NCBI GenBank assembly: GCA_937960595.1
Contig: CALGPL010000028.1
Location: 1 to 40,948, forward strand
Direction of reading: 5' to 3'
DNA length: 40,948 nucleotides
From: an uncultured Anaerolineales bacterium
GTDB lineage: Bacteria; Chloroflexota; Anaerolineae; Anaerolineales; Villigracilaceae
Positions 1 to 8,779 of this stretch are shown here, piece by piece. Position 1 is the first letter of the stretch, and every line of letters begins with the position of its first letter. The notes below the pieces were generated by a model that saw only the letters and a list, made by a program, of their open reading frames with translations, was not told where the DNA came from and ran no database searches. A program made the translations under genes and the position numbers.

Positions 1-298
1 GAAGAGACCTTGGCGACTTCCAAATCGGCTTGGCGCCGTGTGGCGCCTTGGCGGTAAAGTTTATTACAAATAAAGTCGCATGCGTCTCCTTCTCTATCAG
101 GCCGTTGCGAGCCTACTCCTCCTGGAGTTGACGGGATTATACGCGCAGGCGGGAGGGGAGTCAAGGCCAATGCTCGGGGGACGAACAAAGCCCAAAACGG
201 GCGCGCCGCTACCAAAATGGCATCAGCATACCTTGCCTCCCTTCGCAAAAGTTCGCGCCAAAAGACGAACCGGCAAGCAATCACCAAGAGATTGAATC
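1..298. other. Intergenic region with no supported gene
   Basis: No convincing gene is visible. A 71-codon open frame at 80-295 resembles no family, has no ribosome binding site and is rich in Arg, Lys and Pro, as expected from translated GC-rich spacer. The first 60 bases carry TGGCGCC repeats but no clear hairpin followed by a T run. Confidence 0.5.
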
Positions 299-327
299 TT
301 GACTCTTGCTCTGAATGGTGTTATTAT
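299..327 (+). promoter_or_regulatory. Sigma-70-type promoter of the first sugar cluster
   Basis: TTGACT (299-304) and TATTAT (322-327) are separated by exactly 17 bases. Transcription would begin near 334, inside the first palindrome described in the next entry. This position suits repression by the SorC-type protein encoded just downstream. Seen by inspection only. Confidence 0.6.
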
Positions 328-332
328 TGAGT

Positions 333-365
333 TTGAAAATAATTTCAATATTGAAAATATTTTCA
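333..365 (+). promoter_or_regulatory. Twin palindromes, probable operator for the SorC-type regulator
   Basis: An imperfect palindrome built on TTGAAA and TTTCAA arms (333-348) is followed by a perfect 14-base palindrome, TGAAAATATTTTCA (352-365). The centres lie 18 bases apart. Both sit between the promoter and the SorC-type gene, which is the usual place for an autoregulatory site in this family. The identity of the binding protein is inferred. Confidence 0.55.
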
Positions 366-381
366 CACCGAGAGCCCGTCC

Positions 382-1338
382 ATGGTTAAACTTTCCCCGC
401 TCTACGAGACGCGCTTGCTTGTAAAAGTAAGCAAACTATATTACGAAGAAGGTTTATCGCAAGATGAAATTGTCGCGCGCCTCAACCTTTCGCGCTCAAA
501 GATTTCAAGATTGCTCCAGCAAGCACGCGACGAGGGGATTGTTCAAATTTCAGTCGTAACTCCCAAACACCTTTTTTCAGACCTGGAAAATGAGTTAGAG
601 AAGCGATTTGGCCTGCATGAAGCATTGATTGTGGAAAGCCATGCCGGAGATTCGGCAGAAAGTATCCAGCGCGAATTAGGCATAGCGGCCGCCGGCTATC
701 TAGAACGCTCCCTAAACACCTCGACAACCCTGGGCATTTCTTGGGGCTCGACCCTGAACAGTCTGGTGGCCGCGCTCCATCCGATTCGCGCGGTAGAGGT
801 GCAAGTGGTGCAAATTATCGGCGGATTGGGGCAGCCCGAAGCCGAAGTTCACGCTACCGACCTATGCCGCCGCCTGGCGCGGGCGCTGGGCGCGCAGTTG
901 ACCCTGCTGCCGGCGCCGGGAATCGTCGCCAGCCAGCAGGCGCGTGCAGTCTTGATGGAAGACACCTATATTCGGCGCACCGTAGAAATGTTTGATCAAC
1001 TCGATGTCGCTTTTGTCGGCATCGGCGCGCCGACGCCCGATTCGTTGCTCCTTCGTGATGGGTCAATCCTTTCCCGCCAAGAGTTGGACGATTTGCTCCA
1101 AAAAGGCGCCGTGGGTGACATCGCCTTGCGCTTTTTCGATGCCCAGGGCCAACCCATTCGATCTGAAATTGACCAGCGTGTGATTGGCATTACGCTCGAA
1201 CAACTCAAACAAACCCGACGCGTGGTGGGCGTCGCCGGGGGGCCAGGGAAGTTCGCGGCCATTCTGGGCGCCTTGCGCGGAAAGTTCATCAATGTCTTGA
1301 TCACCGACTCGCTGACGGCAGAAAAACTGCTCTCGTAG
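382..1338 (+). CDS. SorC/DeoR-type sugar-responsive transcriptional regulator
   Basis: This 318-residue protein has the two-part layout of the SorC family. Residues about 20-57 form a helix-turn-helix (YYEEGLSQDEIVARLNL, then SRSKISRLLQQARDEG). The rest is the sugar-phosphate-binding domain related to glucosamine-6-phosphate isomerase, including the WGSTL and GGLGQPEAE stretches. Family members bind a phosphorylated sugar and control adjacent catabolic genes. It is first in a run of co-directional genes and has its own promoter and twin palindromes upstream, so autoregulation and control of the cluster are likely. The ATG at 382 was used because it gives the normal family length; no strong ribosome binding site precedes it. 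The effector is unknown and could be the phosphorylated product of the FGGY kinase. Confidence 0.88.
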   Translation: MVKLSPLYETRLLVKVSKLYYEEGLSQDEIVARLNLSRSKISRLLQQARDEGIVQISVVTPKHLFSDLENELEKRFGLHEALIVESHAGDSAESIQRELGIAAAGYLERSLNTSTTLGISWGSTLNSLVAALHPIRAVEVQVVQIIGGLGQPEAEVHATDLCRRLARALGAQLTLLPAPGIVASQQARAVLMEDTYIRRTVEMFDQLDVAFVGIGAPTPDSLLLRDGSILSRQELDDLLQKGAVGDIALRFFDAQGQPIRSEIDQRVIGITLEQLKQTRRVVGVAGGPGKFAAILGALRGKFINVLITDSLTAEKLLS

Positions 1339-1368
1339 CGTTTGGCATTCCTTAATTCCGAGATTGGC

Positions 1369-1974
1369 ATGAACGAACAACAAATTCGAGATATGGCGAC
1401 CAGCGTCATCGTGCAGGAGAGCCGAGCAGTCGCCAGTTTAGTGGAGCAACTCGAGCCGACCAGCCTGGCGCAGGCCGTCCGGCTCCTGCTGGAATGCAAA
1501 GGTCACGTGATCGTCTCCGGAGCGGGCACCTCGCACGCAGTCGCCTTGCGTTTTGCGCATTTGCTCTCTTGCTGTGGGACCCCGGCCCTGTTCCTGCACC
1601 CCGGCGACAGCCAACACGGGGCCGCCGGCGCAGTTCGGGCGGAGGATGTGCTGGTGGCGTTATCGAAAGGCGGAGAGACAACAGAAATCAATTTCCTGGT
1701 CAACGTAGCGCGGCAGCGTGGGGCGAACGTGATCGGCATCACCGAGAATCCCGCTTCCACGCTGGGCCGACTCAGCAATATCACCCTCCAAATCAAAGCC
1801 CCGCAAGAGGTTGACCCTTACGGCATGATCGCCACCGGCAGTTCGCTGTTCAACTCGGCGTTTTGTGATGCGTTGTGCATTATCTTGCTCAACCTGCGCG
1901 GATATTCGCTCGAACAATTTGGGCAAACCCACCCCGGCGGCGCAGTCGGAAAAAAATTGAAAGGTGCCCTTTAG
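1369..1974 (+). CDS. SIS-domain phosphosugar isomerase
   Basis: This 201-residue protein is a single SIS (sugar isomerase) domain. It shows the phosphate-binding GAGTSHAVA segment, then ALSKGGETTEIN (the SxSGxT-like loop) and a C-terminal HPGGAVGKKL resembling the end of the SIS part of arabinose-5-phosphate isomerase (KdsD). The CBS pair of full-length KdsD is absent. The reaction is probably an aldose-ketose isomerisation of a phosphosugar, with 6-phospho-3-hexuloisomerase-like activity also possible. The ATG at 1369 was chosen; a TTG at 1342 would add nine residues without a better ribosome binding site. The stop lies two bases before the next ATG, so translation with the dehydrogenase is probably coupled. 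Confidence 0.82.
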   Translation: MNEQQIRDMATSVIVQESRAVASLVEQLEPTSLAQAVRLLLECKGHVIVSGAGTSHAVALRFAHLLSCCGTPALFLHPGDSQHGAAGAVRAEDVLVALSKGGETTEINFLVNVARQRGANVIGITENPASTLGRLSNITLQIKAPQEVDPYGMIATGSSLFNSAFCDALCIILLNLRGYSLEQFGQTHPGGAVGKKLKGAL

Positions 1975-1976
1975 CC

Positions 1977-3020
1977 ATGAAAGCCGCTTACATCACTGCT
2001 CCCATGCAAGTTGAAGTGCGCGAAACGCCCATCCCACCCCTCCCTGAGGATGGCATTTTATTGACCGTCAAAGCCTGCGGCGTGTGCGGCTCAGACCTGC
2101 GCCGCTGGCGCGAAGGCCCCGCCCAGGGCAGCGAAACCCTCATCGCCGGGCATGAAATCTCCGGCGTGGTGACCGCCGTGGGGGCGCAAGTCAGCGAGTT
2201 TCGCGTCGGCGAGCATCTGGCAGTGGCCCCCGATGTTCATTGCGGCAAATGTCACTACTGCGAGCATGGGCTGTACAACCTTTGCGACCATCTGCGTTTG
2301 ATTGGAATCACCCCCGGCTATGACGGCGGGTTCGCCGAATACCTGGTCTTGACCGCCGAGATTCTCAGCCGCGGCATCGTCCACCGCGCGCCCAAGACGC
2401 TCTCTTTTCCCCAGGCCGCTCTGGCCGAGCCGCTCAGTTCCGTGTTGGCGGCCCACGCCCAAGCCGGGACCACCCTGGGGGATACTGTTGTGGTGATGGG
2501 CGCCGGGCCGATTGGCTGCCTGCACCTGGCCATGGCGCGGGCGCGCGGGGCGCGGGTGATTCTTTCGGAGCCAAGCGCGGTGCGCCGCCAGATGGCCGAA
2601 CGCTTTGCTCCAGAACTGATTCTCGACCCCTCCACGCAGGATGTCGCGGCGGAGGTTCGCCGAGCGACGGACGGGCGCGGCGCCGACATCGCCATCTGCG
2701 CCAACCCGGTGGCGGCCACCCACGCCCAGGCGGTGGAACTCGTCCGCAAGCGCGGCACGGTCGTCCTGTTTGGCGGCCTGCCCAAAGCCAACCCAATGAC
2801 CACACTGAATGGGAATCGCCTGCACTATGACGAACTGCGCGTGATTGGCACGTTCTCCTATCATCCCACCTATCACGCCCTGGCGCTGGAGGCCATCCGG
2901 CGCGGGCTTGTCCAAAGCGAACAAATCATCACCCACACCTTCCCGCTCGAACAGGCGGCCCAAGCGTTTGAGATGGCCGCCAGCGGGGAAGCCCTCAAAG
3001 TCATGGTAACGATGGATTAA
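1977..3020 (+). CDS. Zinc-dependent medium-chain alcohol/polyol dehydrogenase
   Basis: This 347-residue medium-chain dehydrogenase belongs with the sorbitol/threonine dehydrogenases. ACGVCGSDLRRW carries the catalytic-zinc Cys, and GHEISG carries the His and Glu. A structural zinc is provided by the four cysteines of CGKCHYCEHGLYNLC. The cofactor loop is VVVMGAGPIGCLHLAMA. It probably oxidises a secondary hydroxyl of a sugar or polyol, or works in reverse, using NAD(P). The ATG at 1977 begins the normal MKAAYI N terminus; an upstream in-frame extension lies wholly inside the SIS gene. The next gene starts four bases after the stop. The substrate cannot be deduced. Confidence 0.88.
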   Translation: MKAAYITAPMQVEVRETPIPPLPEDGILLTVKACGVCGSDLRRWREGPAQGSETLIAGHEISGVVTAVGAQVSEFRVGEHLAVAPDVHCGKCHYCEHGLYNLCDHLRLIGITPGYDGGFAEYLVLTAEILSRGIVHRAPKTLSFPQAALAEPLSSVLAAHAQAGTTLGDTVVVMGAGPIGCLHLAMARARGARVILSEPSAVRRQMAERFAPELILDPSTQDVAAEVRRATDGRGADIAICANPVAATHAQAVELVRKRGTVVLFGGLPKANPMTTLNGNRLHYDELRVIGTFSYHPTYHALALEAIRRGLVQSEQIITHTFPLEQAAQAFEMAASGEALKVMVTMD

Positions 3021-3024
3021 AACA

Positions 3025-4371
3025 ATGATTGGACTCAACTACGAACTCGAACAACGCGAAGCCGCCGGCGACCCGGTGCGGATTGGCCTCATCGGCTCCG
3101 GGCAGATGGGCACGGACGTGGTCGCCACGACCAAGATGATGAAAGGCGTCCGGGTGGTGGTGACGGCAGACATTGACATCGAACGGGCAATTTCAGCCTA
3201 CAAGATCGCCCAGATCGAAGACGAGGTGGTGGTGGCCGAAACCCCCGACCAGGCCGATGCAGCCGTCGCCGCCGGAAAGCGGGTTGCCGTCCGCGATTAC
3301 CGGATCGTGACCGACATGAAGACCGTCCAGGTCATGCTCGAAGCGACTGGCGTCCCCGAAATCGGCACACGCGCCGCCCTGCGTTCGGCCCGCAGCGGGC
3401 AAGACCTGGCGATGATGAACGTCGAGACCGACATCACCGTCGGCCCGATTCTGCACTGGTACGCTCAAAAGAAAGGCGTGTTGTACGCCCTGGCTGCCGG
3501 AGACGAACCCGCCGCCTGCAAAGAACTCTACGATTTGGCCGTTTCGATGGGCTTTACCATCGTGGCCGCCGGAAAAGGCAAGAACAACCCGCTCGACCGG
3601 CACGCTTCCCCCGCCGACCCGGCCGTACAGAAAGAAGCCGCCCGGCGCGGCTTGAGTCCCAACATGTTGATCGAATTCGTGGACGGCAGCAAAACCATGA
3701 TCGAGATGGCCGCCGTCTCCAACGCCACCGGTCTCATCCCGGATGTGCGCGGCATGCACGGCCCGACCACCGACCGCGACCACCTGCACCAAACCTTTGC
3801 CCTGAAAGAGGATGGCGGCGTCCTGAACCGCATGGGCGTGGTAGATTACGGCATCGGACGCGTCGCCCCCGGCGTGTTCCTGATCGTCCGCACCGACCAC
3901 CCGCGCCTGCGCGAAGCGATGGTTCTGCGCGATATGGGCAACGGCCCCTACTACACCCTCTTCCGCCCCTTCCACTTGTGCAGCATCGAGGTCCCGCTCA
4001 CCTGCGCCATGCTGGGCATTCGCAAAAAATCGAACATGGCGCCGCTCGACCGGCTGGTTTCGGAAGTGTTCGCCGTTGCCAAGCGCGATCTGAATCCTGG
4101 CGACACGCTCGATGCCATTGGCGGAACGACCTACTACAGCCTGATCGATACTTACGAGAACGCCAAAGCCGAAGGCTTGCTGCCGATTGGCCTGGCCAAA
4201 GGCGCAAAAGTGATCCGCCCGGTGAAGATGGATACGCCCATCACCTGCGCCGATGTCGAAATTCAGCCCTCCACCGTCTTCAGCCTGCGCCAATTGCAAG
4301 AACAGTGGTTCGAGGGCAACATCAGCGAAGCGGATTTGCTCCAAGCCGTTGACTCGCTGGCAACCGATTGA
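3025..4371 (+). CDS. SAF-domain NAD(P)-dependent oxidoreductase (predicted homoserine-dehydrogenase-like)
   Basis: The 448-residue product has an N-terminal Rossmann fold starting at RIGLIGSGQMGTD (about residues 19-31) and a C-terminal SAF domain (roughly 350-420, including VIRPVKMDTPITCADVEI). This matches the group annotated as predicted homoserine dehydrogenases with a C-terminal SAF domain, which commonly lie among carbohydrate genes and are not threonine-pathway enzymes. GKNNPLD and GMHGPTTDRDHLHQTF are conspicuous central segments that may shape the active site. It is sandwiched between another dehydrogenase and a sugar isomerase, so it is probably a redox step in the same pathway. The exact reaction is unknown. 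Confidence 0.75.
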   Translation: MIGLNYELEQREAAGDPVRIGLIGSGQMGTDVVATTKMMKGVRVVVTADIDIERAISAYKIAQIEDEVVVAETPDQADAAVAAGKRVAVRDYRIVTDMKTVQVMLEATGVPEIGTRAALRSARSGQDLAMMNVETDITVGPILHWYAQKKGVLYALAAGDEPAACKELYDLAVSMGFTIVAAGKGKNNPLDRHASPADPAVQKEAARRGLSPNMLIEFVDGSKTMIEMAAVSNATGLIPDVRGMHGPTTDRDHLHQTFALKEDGGVLNRMGVVDYGIGRVAPGVFLIVRTDHPRLREAMVLRDMGNGPYYTLFRPFHLCSIEVPLTCAMLGIRKKSNMAPLDRLVSEVFAVAKRDLNPGDTLDAIGGTTYYSLIDTYENAKAEGLLPIGLAKGAKVIRPVKMDTPITCADVEIQPSTVFSLRQLQEQWFEGNISEADLLQAVDSLATD

Positions 4372-4392
4372 AATTTAGAAAGGAGAGAAACC

Positions 4393-5802
4393 ATGTCCAA
4401 AGCAACCTTAGCCGTCATTCTCGGCAACCGTGACTTCTTCCCCGACCGTCTCGTGACCGAGGCGCGGGCCGACATCCTGGCCTTGTTCCAGGAAATGGAC
4501 ATCGAGCCGGTCATCCTGGACGAAGACGCCACCAAATTGGGCGGCGTGGAAACCTGGACACACGCCAAAATCTGCGCCGACCTGTTCAAAAAGCACGCCG
4601 ACCGCATAGACGGCATCCTGGTCGTCTTGCCCAATTTCGGCGACGAAAAGGGCGTGGCCGATACGGTCAAACTCTCCGGGCTGAACGTCCCGATTCTCGT
4701 GCAGGCCTACCCCGATGACCTGAACCAACTGACGGTGGAACGCCGCCGCGACGGCTTCTGCGGCAAGATTTCGGTCTGCAATAACCTGCGTCAGTATGGC
4801 TATGCCTACAGCCTGACCGACCTGCACACCGTTCACCCGTTGAGTGAGAGTTTTCGCGCCGACCTGACCAAGTTCGTCGGGGTTTGCCGCGTGGTCAAGG
4901 GCCTGAAGAACGCCCGTTTTGGCGCCATCGGCGCGCGGCCCGGCAACTTCAACACCATGCGCTTTAGCGAGAAGATGCTCCAAAACTACGGCATGAGCGT
5001 GGTGACGGTGGACTTCTCCGAAATCCTGGGCAAGGCCAACAAACTCGCCGATGACGACCCGCGCGTCCAGGACAAGTTGGCGGCCATCAAGGGCTACGCC
5101 AAACACGATTCCGTCCCTTCGCCCGCCCTTGTCCGCATGGCCAAACTCGGCCTGGTGATTGACGACTGGATGAAAGAATACGACCTGACCGCCAGCGCCA
5201 TCCAGTGCTGGACCTCGCTGCAACAGAACTATCACATCAACGTTTGTACGTTGATGAGCATGATGAGCGAGCAATTGATGCCCTCGGCCTGCGAGGTGGA
5301 CATCACCGGCGTGGCTTCGATGTACGCCTTGCAACTGGCTTCCGGCTCGCCCAGCGCGCTGGTGGACTGGAACAACAACTACGGCGGCGACCCCGATAAA
5401 TGCGTCTTGTTCCACTGCGGCAACTGGGCCAAGAGTTTCCTGCCGGATATTGAAATCAAAAACGCTGAAATTCTGGCGACCACTCTCGGCACCGAAAACA
5501 CCTACGGCACAGTGGCCGGGCGCGTGCCGGCCGGGCCGATGACCTTCGCCCGAATCAGCACCGACGACAACCTGGGCCTCATCCGCACCTACGTGGGCGA
5601 GGGCATGTTCACCGATGACCCGCTCGATACCTTCGGCGCGCGGGCGGTCGTTCACGTCCCCGGCTTGCAAAAACTGATGAAAACCGTCTGCAAGAACGGC
5701 TTCGAGCATCACTGCGCCATGAACGCCTCGCACTCCGCCGACATCCTGGCCGAAGCCTTCGAAACGTATTTGGGCTGGGATGTTTATTTCCACAAAGGGT
5801 AA
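4393..5802 (+). CDS. L-fucose/L-arabinose isomerase family protein
   Basis: This 469-residue protein belongs to the FucI/AraA fold group that interconverts aldoses and ketoses with a divalent metal. Candidate metal ligands are E301 (ACEVDITG), D325 (ALVDWNNN) and H447 (NASHSADI), which match the Glu-Asp-His arrangement of fucose isomerase. At 469 residues it is shorter than the roughly 590-residue classical FucI, as is usual for the broader FucI-like group. A clear AAAGGAGAG ribosome binding site precedes ATG 4393. With the downstream FGGY kinase it gives an isomerise-then-phosphorylate route for a free sugar. The sugar is unknown; a deoxy, sulfo or rare sugar is possible. Confidence 0.85.
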   Translation: MSKATLAVILGNRDFFPDRLVTEARADILALFQEMDIEPVILDEDATKLGGVETWTHAKICADLFKKHADRIDGILVVLPNFGDEKGVADTVKLSGLNVPILVQAYPDDLNQLTVERRRDGFCGKISVCNNLRQYGYAYSLTDLHTVHPLSESFRADLTKFVGVCRVVKGLKNARFGAIGARPGNFNTMRFSEKMLQNYGMSVVTVDFSEILGKANKLADDDPRVQDKLAAIKGYAKHDSVPSPALVRMAKLGLVIDDWMKEYDLTASAIQCWTSLQQNYHINVCTLMSMMSEQLMPSACEVDITGVASMYALQLASGSPSALVDWNNNYGGDPDKCVLFHCGNWAKSFLPDIEIKNAEILATTLGTENTYGTVAGRVPAGPMTFARISTDDNLGLIRTYVGEGMFTDDPLDTFGARAVVHVPGLQKLMKTVCKNGFEHHCAMNASHSADILAEAFETYLGWDVYFHKG

Positions 5803-5828
5803 CTTTATTGGAAAGGCAAGGAAAGAGG

Positions 5829-7259
5829 ATGAGTTCTGCCTTCTTGTCCGTCAAAGGCGGTCAAATCGTCCGCGCCGATGGAACGCCGGTGGTCTTGCGC
5901 GGCGTGGGTCTGGGCGGCTGGATGAACATGGAAAACTTTATCACCGGCTACAGCGCCAACGAAGAAGCCATGCGCCAGACGCTGCGCGCCGCGCTTGGGC
6001 CTGAAAAATACGACCTTTTCTTCGACCGCTTTCTGGACTACTTTTTTCAGCGCGAAGACGCTCAATTTATCAAGTCCTTGAACTTGAACCTGGTGCGCAT
6101 TCCGCTGAACTATCGCCATTTTGAAGACGACCTGAATCCCTTCGTCCTCAAAGAAGCGGGCTTCAAACATCTCGACCGCGTCATTGAACTGTGCGCCGAG
6201 CAGCAAATCTACACCATTCTCGATTTGCACGCCCTGCCCGGCTATCAAAACCAGGATTGGCATTCCGACAACCCCACCCACAAAGCCTTTTTCTGGACTC
6301 ACAAACACTTTCAAGACCGTGTCGTCTATCTCTGGCAGGCGTTTGCCCAACGCTATAAAGACAACCCCTGGGTGGCCGGCTACAACCCCATCAACGAACC
6401 CTTCGACCCCGGCGAAGCGATGCTGGAGCCGGTCTACCGGCGCATCGCCGCCGCCATTCGCGAAATTGACCCGCATCACATCCTCTTCCTGGAAGGCAAC
6501 CGCTACTCCAAAGACTTTCACATGTTCGGGGACCCGCTTCCAAACGCCGTCTATACCAATCACCTGTACGCTGCCCCCGGTTTCATTGACGGCGGCCCCT
6601 ACCCCGGCGAGAGCCAGGGGCGTTATTTTGACAAAGAAACCCTGCAGGAGAGTTTTCTGGAACACAGCCGTTACATGATAGAGCACGACATCCCGGTCTG
6701 GGTTGGGGAATTCGGTCCCGTCTACGTTGGCGACCCGGTGAAGGATGCCATGCGCTACCAACTTTTGGGTGATCAACTGGATATCTTCAATCACTACGCC
6801 GCCCACTGGGCCATCTGGACTTACAAAGACATCGGCCTGCAGGGGATTGTCTACGCCCATCCCGAAAGTCCCTGGATCGAACGCCTTCGGCCGTTCCTGG
6901 AAAAGAAAGCCCGCCTGGGCGTGGACGCCTGGGGCGGGCGTGAAGACGGTATTCGCTCTATCATGCAGCCCATCGAGGAATTGTTCGAGCGGGAATTCCC
7001 AGGCTACGATCCCAAGCCCTTTGGCGTTCTGTGGCAGGCGCGGCGTCTGGTCCGCCACATTTTGCTGGCCGAAGCCATGCTGCCGGAATTCGGCGAACTG
7101 TTCCGCGGCGTGAGCGAAGAGGAAATTGATGCTCTGATGCAGTCCTTTGCGTTCGAGAATTGTGTGATCCGCAAACCGCTGGCCGAGATTTTGCGCCAGG
7201 CTGCAGGCGGTCAGCCGGTTGGGGACAAGGTGAGCGATATTCTTGCGAGGAGTGCATGA
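5829..7259 (+). CDS. Glycoside hydrolase family 5 protein, predicted cytoplasmic
   Basis: This 476-residue GH5 enzyme has the retaining-glycosidase residues: acid/base E190 in YNPINEPFD and nucleophile E294 in VWVGEFGPV. VLRGVGLGGWMNMENF near the N terminus is typical of the family's first strand. There is no signal peptide, so it should act inside the cell on an imported glycoside. About 100 residues beyond the barrel (from roughly 375) are unassigned. ATG 5829 was preferred to the upstream TTG because GGAAAGAG sits just before it. The stop codon overlaps the next start (ATGA). The substrate could be a beta-glucoside, a glycolipid-derived glucoside or another beta-linked glycan. Confidence 0.85.
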   Translation: MSSAFLSVKGGQIVRADGTPVVLRGVGLGGWMNMENFITGYSANEEAMRQTLRAALGPEKYDLFFDRFLDYFFQREDAQFIKSLNLNLVRIPLNYRHFEDDLNPFVLKEAGFKHLDRVIELCAEQQIYTILDLHALPGYQNQDWHSDNPTHKAFFWTHKHFQDRVVYLWQAFAQRYKDNPWVAGYNPINEPFDPGEAMLEPVYRRIAAAIREIDPHHILFLEGNRYSKDFHMFGDPLPNAVYTNHLYAAPGFIDGGPYPGESQGRYFDKETLQESFLEHSRYMIEHDIPVWVGEFGPVYVGDPVKDAMRYQLLGDQLDIFNHYAAHWAIWTYKDIGLQGIVYAHPESPWIERLRPFLEKKARLGVDAWGGREDGIRSIMQPIEELFEREFPGYDPKPFGVLWQARRLVRHILLAEAMLPEFGELFRGVSEEEIDALMQSFAFENCVIRKPLAEILRQAAGGQPVGDKVSDILARSA

Positions 7260-8764
7260 CTGCTCTATTAGGCCTCGACCTCGGCACCACCGGCTGTAAA
7301 GCCCTGCTGTTCGACTCAGATGGCGCGCTGCTTGCCAAAGCCTCGCGCGAATACGCCGTCTCCTTCCCCCGTCCGCAATGGGCCGAACAAGACCTGGAAA
7401 CCGTCTGGCAACTGGCGCAGGCCGCCATCCATGAAGCCCTCGCCGCCGCCCGCGTCACCGAAATCGCCGCCATTGCCCTTTCGGTGCATGGCGAAGCCGT
7501 CACCCCGGTTGACCGCGACGGCCGCCCCCTGCGTCCCACCATTTTGGGCATGGACACCCGCACCGGCGCGCAAAACGACTGGCTGCGCGAGCGCTTTGGC
7601 GGCGAAAACCTCTTCCAGCGCACGGGCATGCCCATCCACACCATCAACACCCTGCCCAAACTGCTCTGGATTAAGGAAAACGAACCCGAAATCTGGCAAA
7701 CCGCCCATCAGTTTCTGCTGGTGGAAGACTTTCTCATCCTAAAGATGACCGGTCAGGCCATCCTCAGCGACTGCCTGGCCTCGCGCACGCAACTGTTCAA
7801 CCTATCGCAGGGGAAATGGGACGACGAGATTCTCGCCGCCCTGGGGCTGGATTCGTCCCGCCTGGCGGCAATCCGCCCTTCGGGAGCCCCTGCCGGAACG
7901 CTCAAGCCGGAACTGGCCTCCGCGTTCGGGCTGATTCGCCCCCCGCTCATCGTCACCGGCGGACACGACCAGGCTTGCGGCGCGCTCGGAGTCGGGCTGA
8001 CCGCCCCCGGCCTGGCAATGGTCTCCACCGGCACGGCGGAAGTCGTCGAAGTGGCGCTCGATTCTCCCAACGTCAGCCGGCCGCTCTACGAAGGCAACAT
8101 TTCCGTTTACAACCACGTTGTCCCCGGCTTATTCCTCGCAATGACCCTCAACCACAGCGGCGGCATGTCGCTGCGCTGGCTGCGCGATAACTTCTGCGAA
8201 CCGCAGATACAGCAAGCCGCCCAAACCGGTGCGGACGCCTACGATCTGATGGTTTCGGGCGCGCCCGCCGGCCCCACCGGCCTGCTCGTCCTGCCGCACT
8301 TCTCCGGCAGCGGCACGCCGACCTTCGACACCCAATCCAAAGCCGCCATCCTGGGCCTGACCTTCGCCCACACCCGCCCGGCCCTGGCCAAAGCCATCCT
8401 CGAAGGCCTGACCTATGAACTGCGCCTGAACCTCGACCTGCTGCGAGCGGGCGGCGTGCCAATTGACGTGCTGCGCGCCATCGGCGGCGGGGCCAAATCC
8501 AAACTCTGGCTGCAACTCAAAGCCGATATTACCGGCCTCCCGGTCGTCACGCCCCAAATCACCGAAGCCGCCGGCTTCGGCGCGGCCCTGCTGGCCGGGG
8601 CGGGGGCCGGAATCTTCGCCTCCGCAGCCCAAGCCGCCGACCGTTTTCTGCAACTCACCGGCCAATACCAGCCCGACCCGGCCCGCCAGGCCGCCTACGC
8701 CCGTCTGTACGAACTCTACCGGCAGGTTTACCCCGCCGTCGCGCCGATTACGCATCGTCTGTAA
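7256..8764 (+). CDS. FGGY-family carbohydrate kinase, xylulokinase-like
   Basis: This 502-residue kinase opens with LLGLDLGTTGCKALLFD, the phosphate-binding loop of the FGGY family. It keeps GGHDQACGALGVG and the C-terminal IGGGAKSKLWLQLKADITGLPV adenosine-binding segment. Members phosphorylate ketoses, polyols or similar compounds. Overall order and length fit the xylulokinase branch, but specificity across FGGY enzymes is too varied to assign. ATG 7256 overlaps the GH5 stop, so the two are translationally coupled; an upstream extension lies inside GH5 and is rejected. It would phosphorylate the ketose made by the FucI-like isomerase. Confidence 0.88.
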   Translation: MTALLGLDLGTTGCKALLFDSDGALLAKASREYAVSFPRPQWAEQDLETVWQLAQAAIHEALAAARVTEIAAIALSVHGEAVTPVDRDGRPLRPTILGMDTRTGAQNDWLRERFGGENLFQRTGMPIHTINTLPKLLWIKENEPEIWQTAHQFLLVEDFLILKMTGQAILSDCLASRTQLFNLSQGKWDDEILAALGLDSSRLAAIRPSGAPAGTLKPELASAFGLIRPPLIVTGGHDQACGALGVGLTAPGLAMVSTGTAEVVEVALDSPNVSRPLYEGNISVYNHVVPGLFLAMTLNHSGGMSLRWLRDNFCEPQIQQAAQTGADAYDLMVSGAPAGPTGLLVLPHFSGSGTPTFDTQSKAAILGLTFAHTRPALAKAILEGLTYELRLNLDLLRAGGVPIDVLRAIGGGAKSKLWLQLKADITGLPVVTPQITEAAGFGAALLAGAGAGIFASAAQAADRFLQLTGQYQPDPARQAAYARLYELYRQVYPAVAPITHRL

Positions 8765-8779
8765 CGGGAGTCCTTTGCC

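Noticed and set aside
80-295. Small open frame before the SorC-type regulator
   Set aside because: No ribosome binding site, no family resemblance, and a composition typical of spacer translation.
1875-1976. 34-residue N-terminal extension of the zinc dehydrogenase
   Set aside because: It lies within the SIS gene, and the family starts at MKAAYI.
4408-5793. 461-codon open frame opposite the FucI-like gene
   Set aside because: Rich in His, Val and Gly with no recognisable domain; antisense to a well-supported isomerase.
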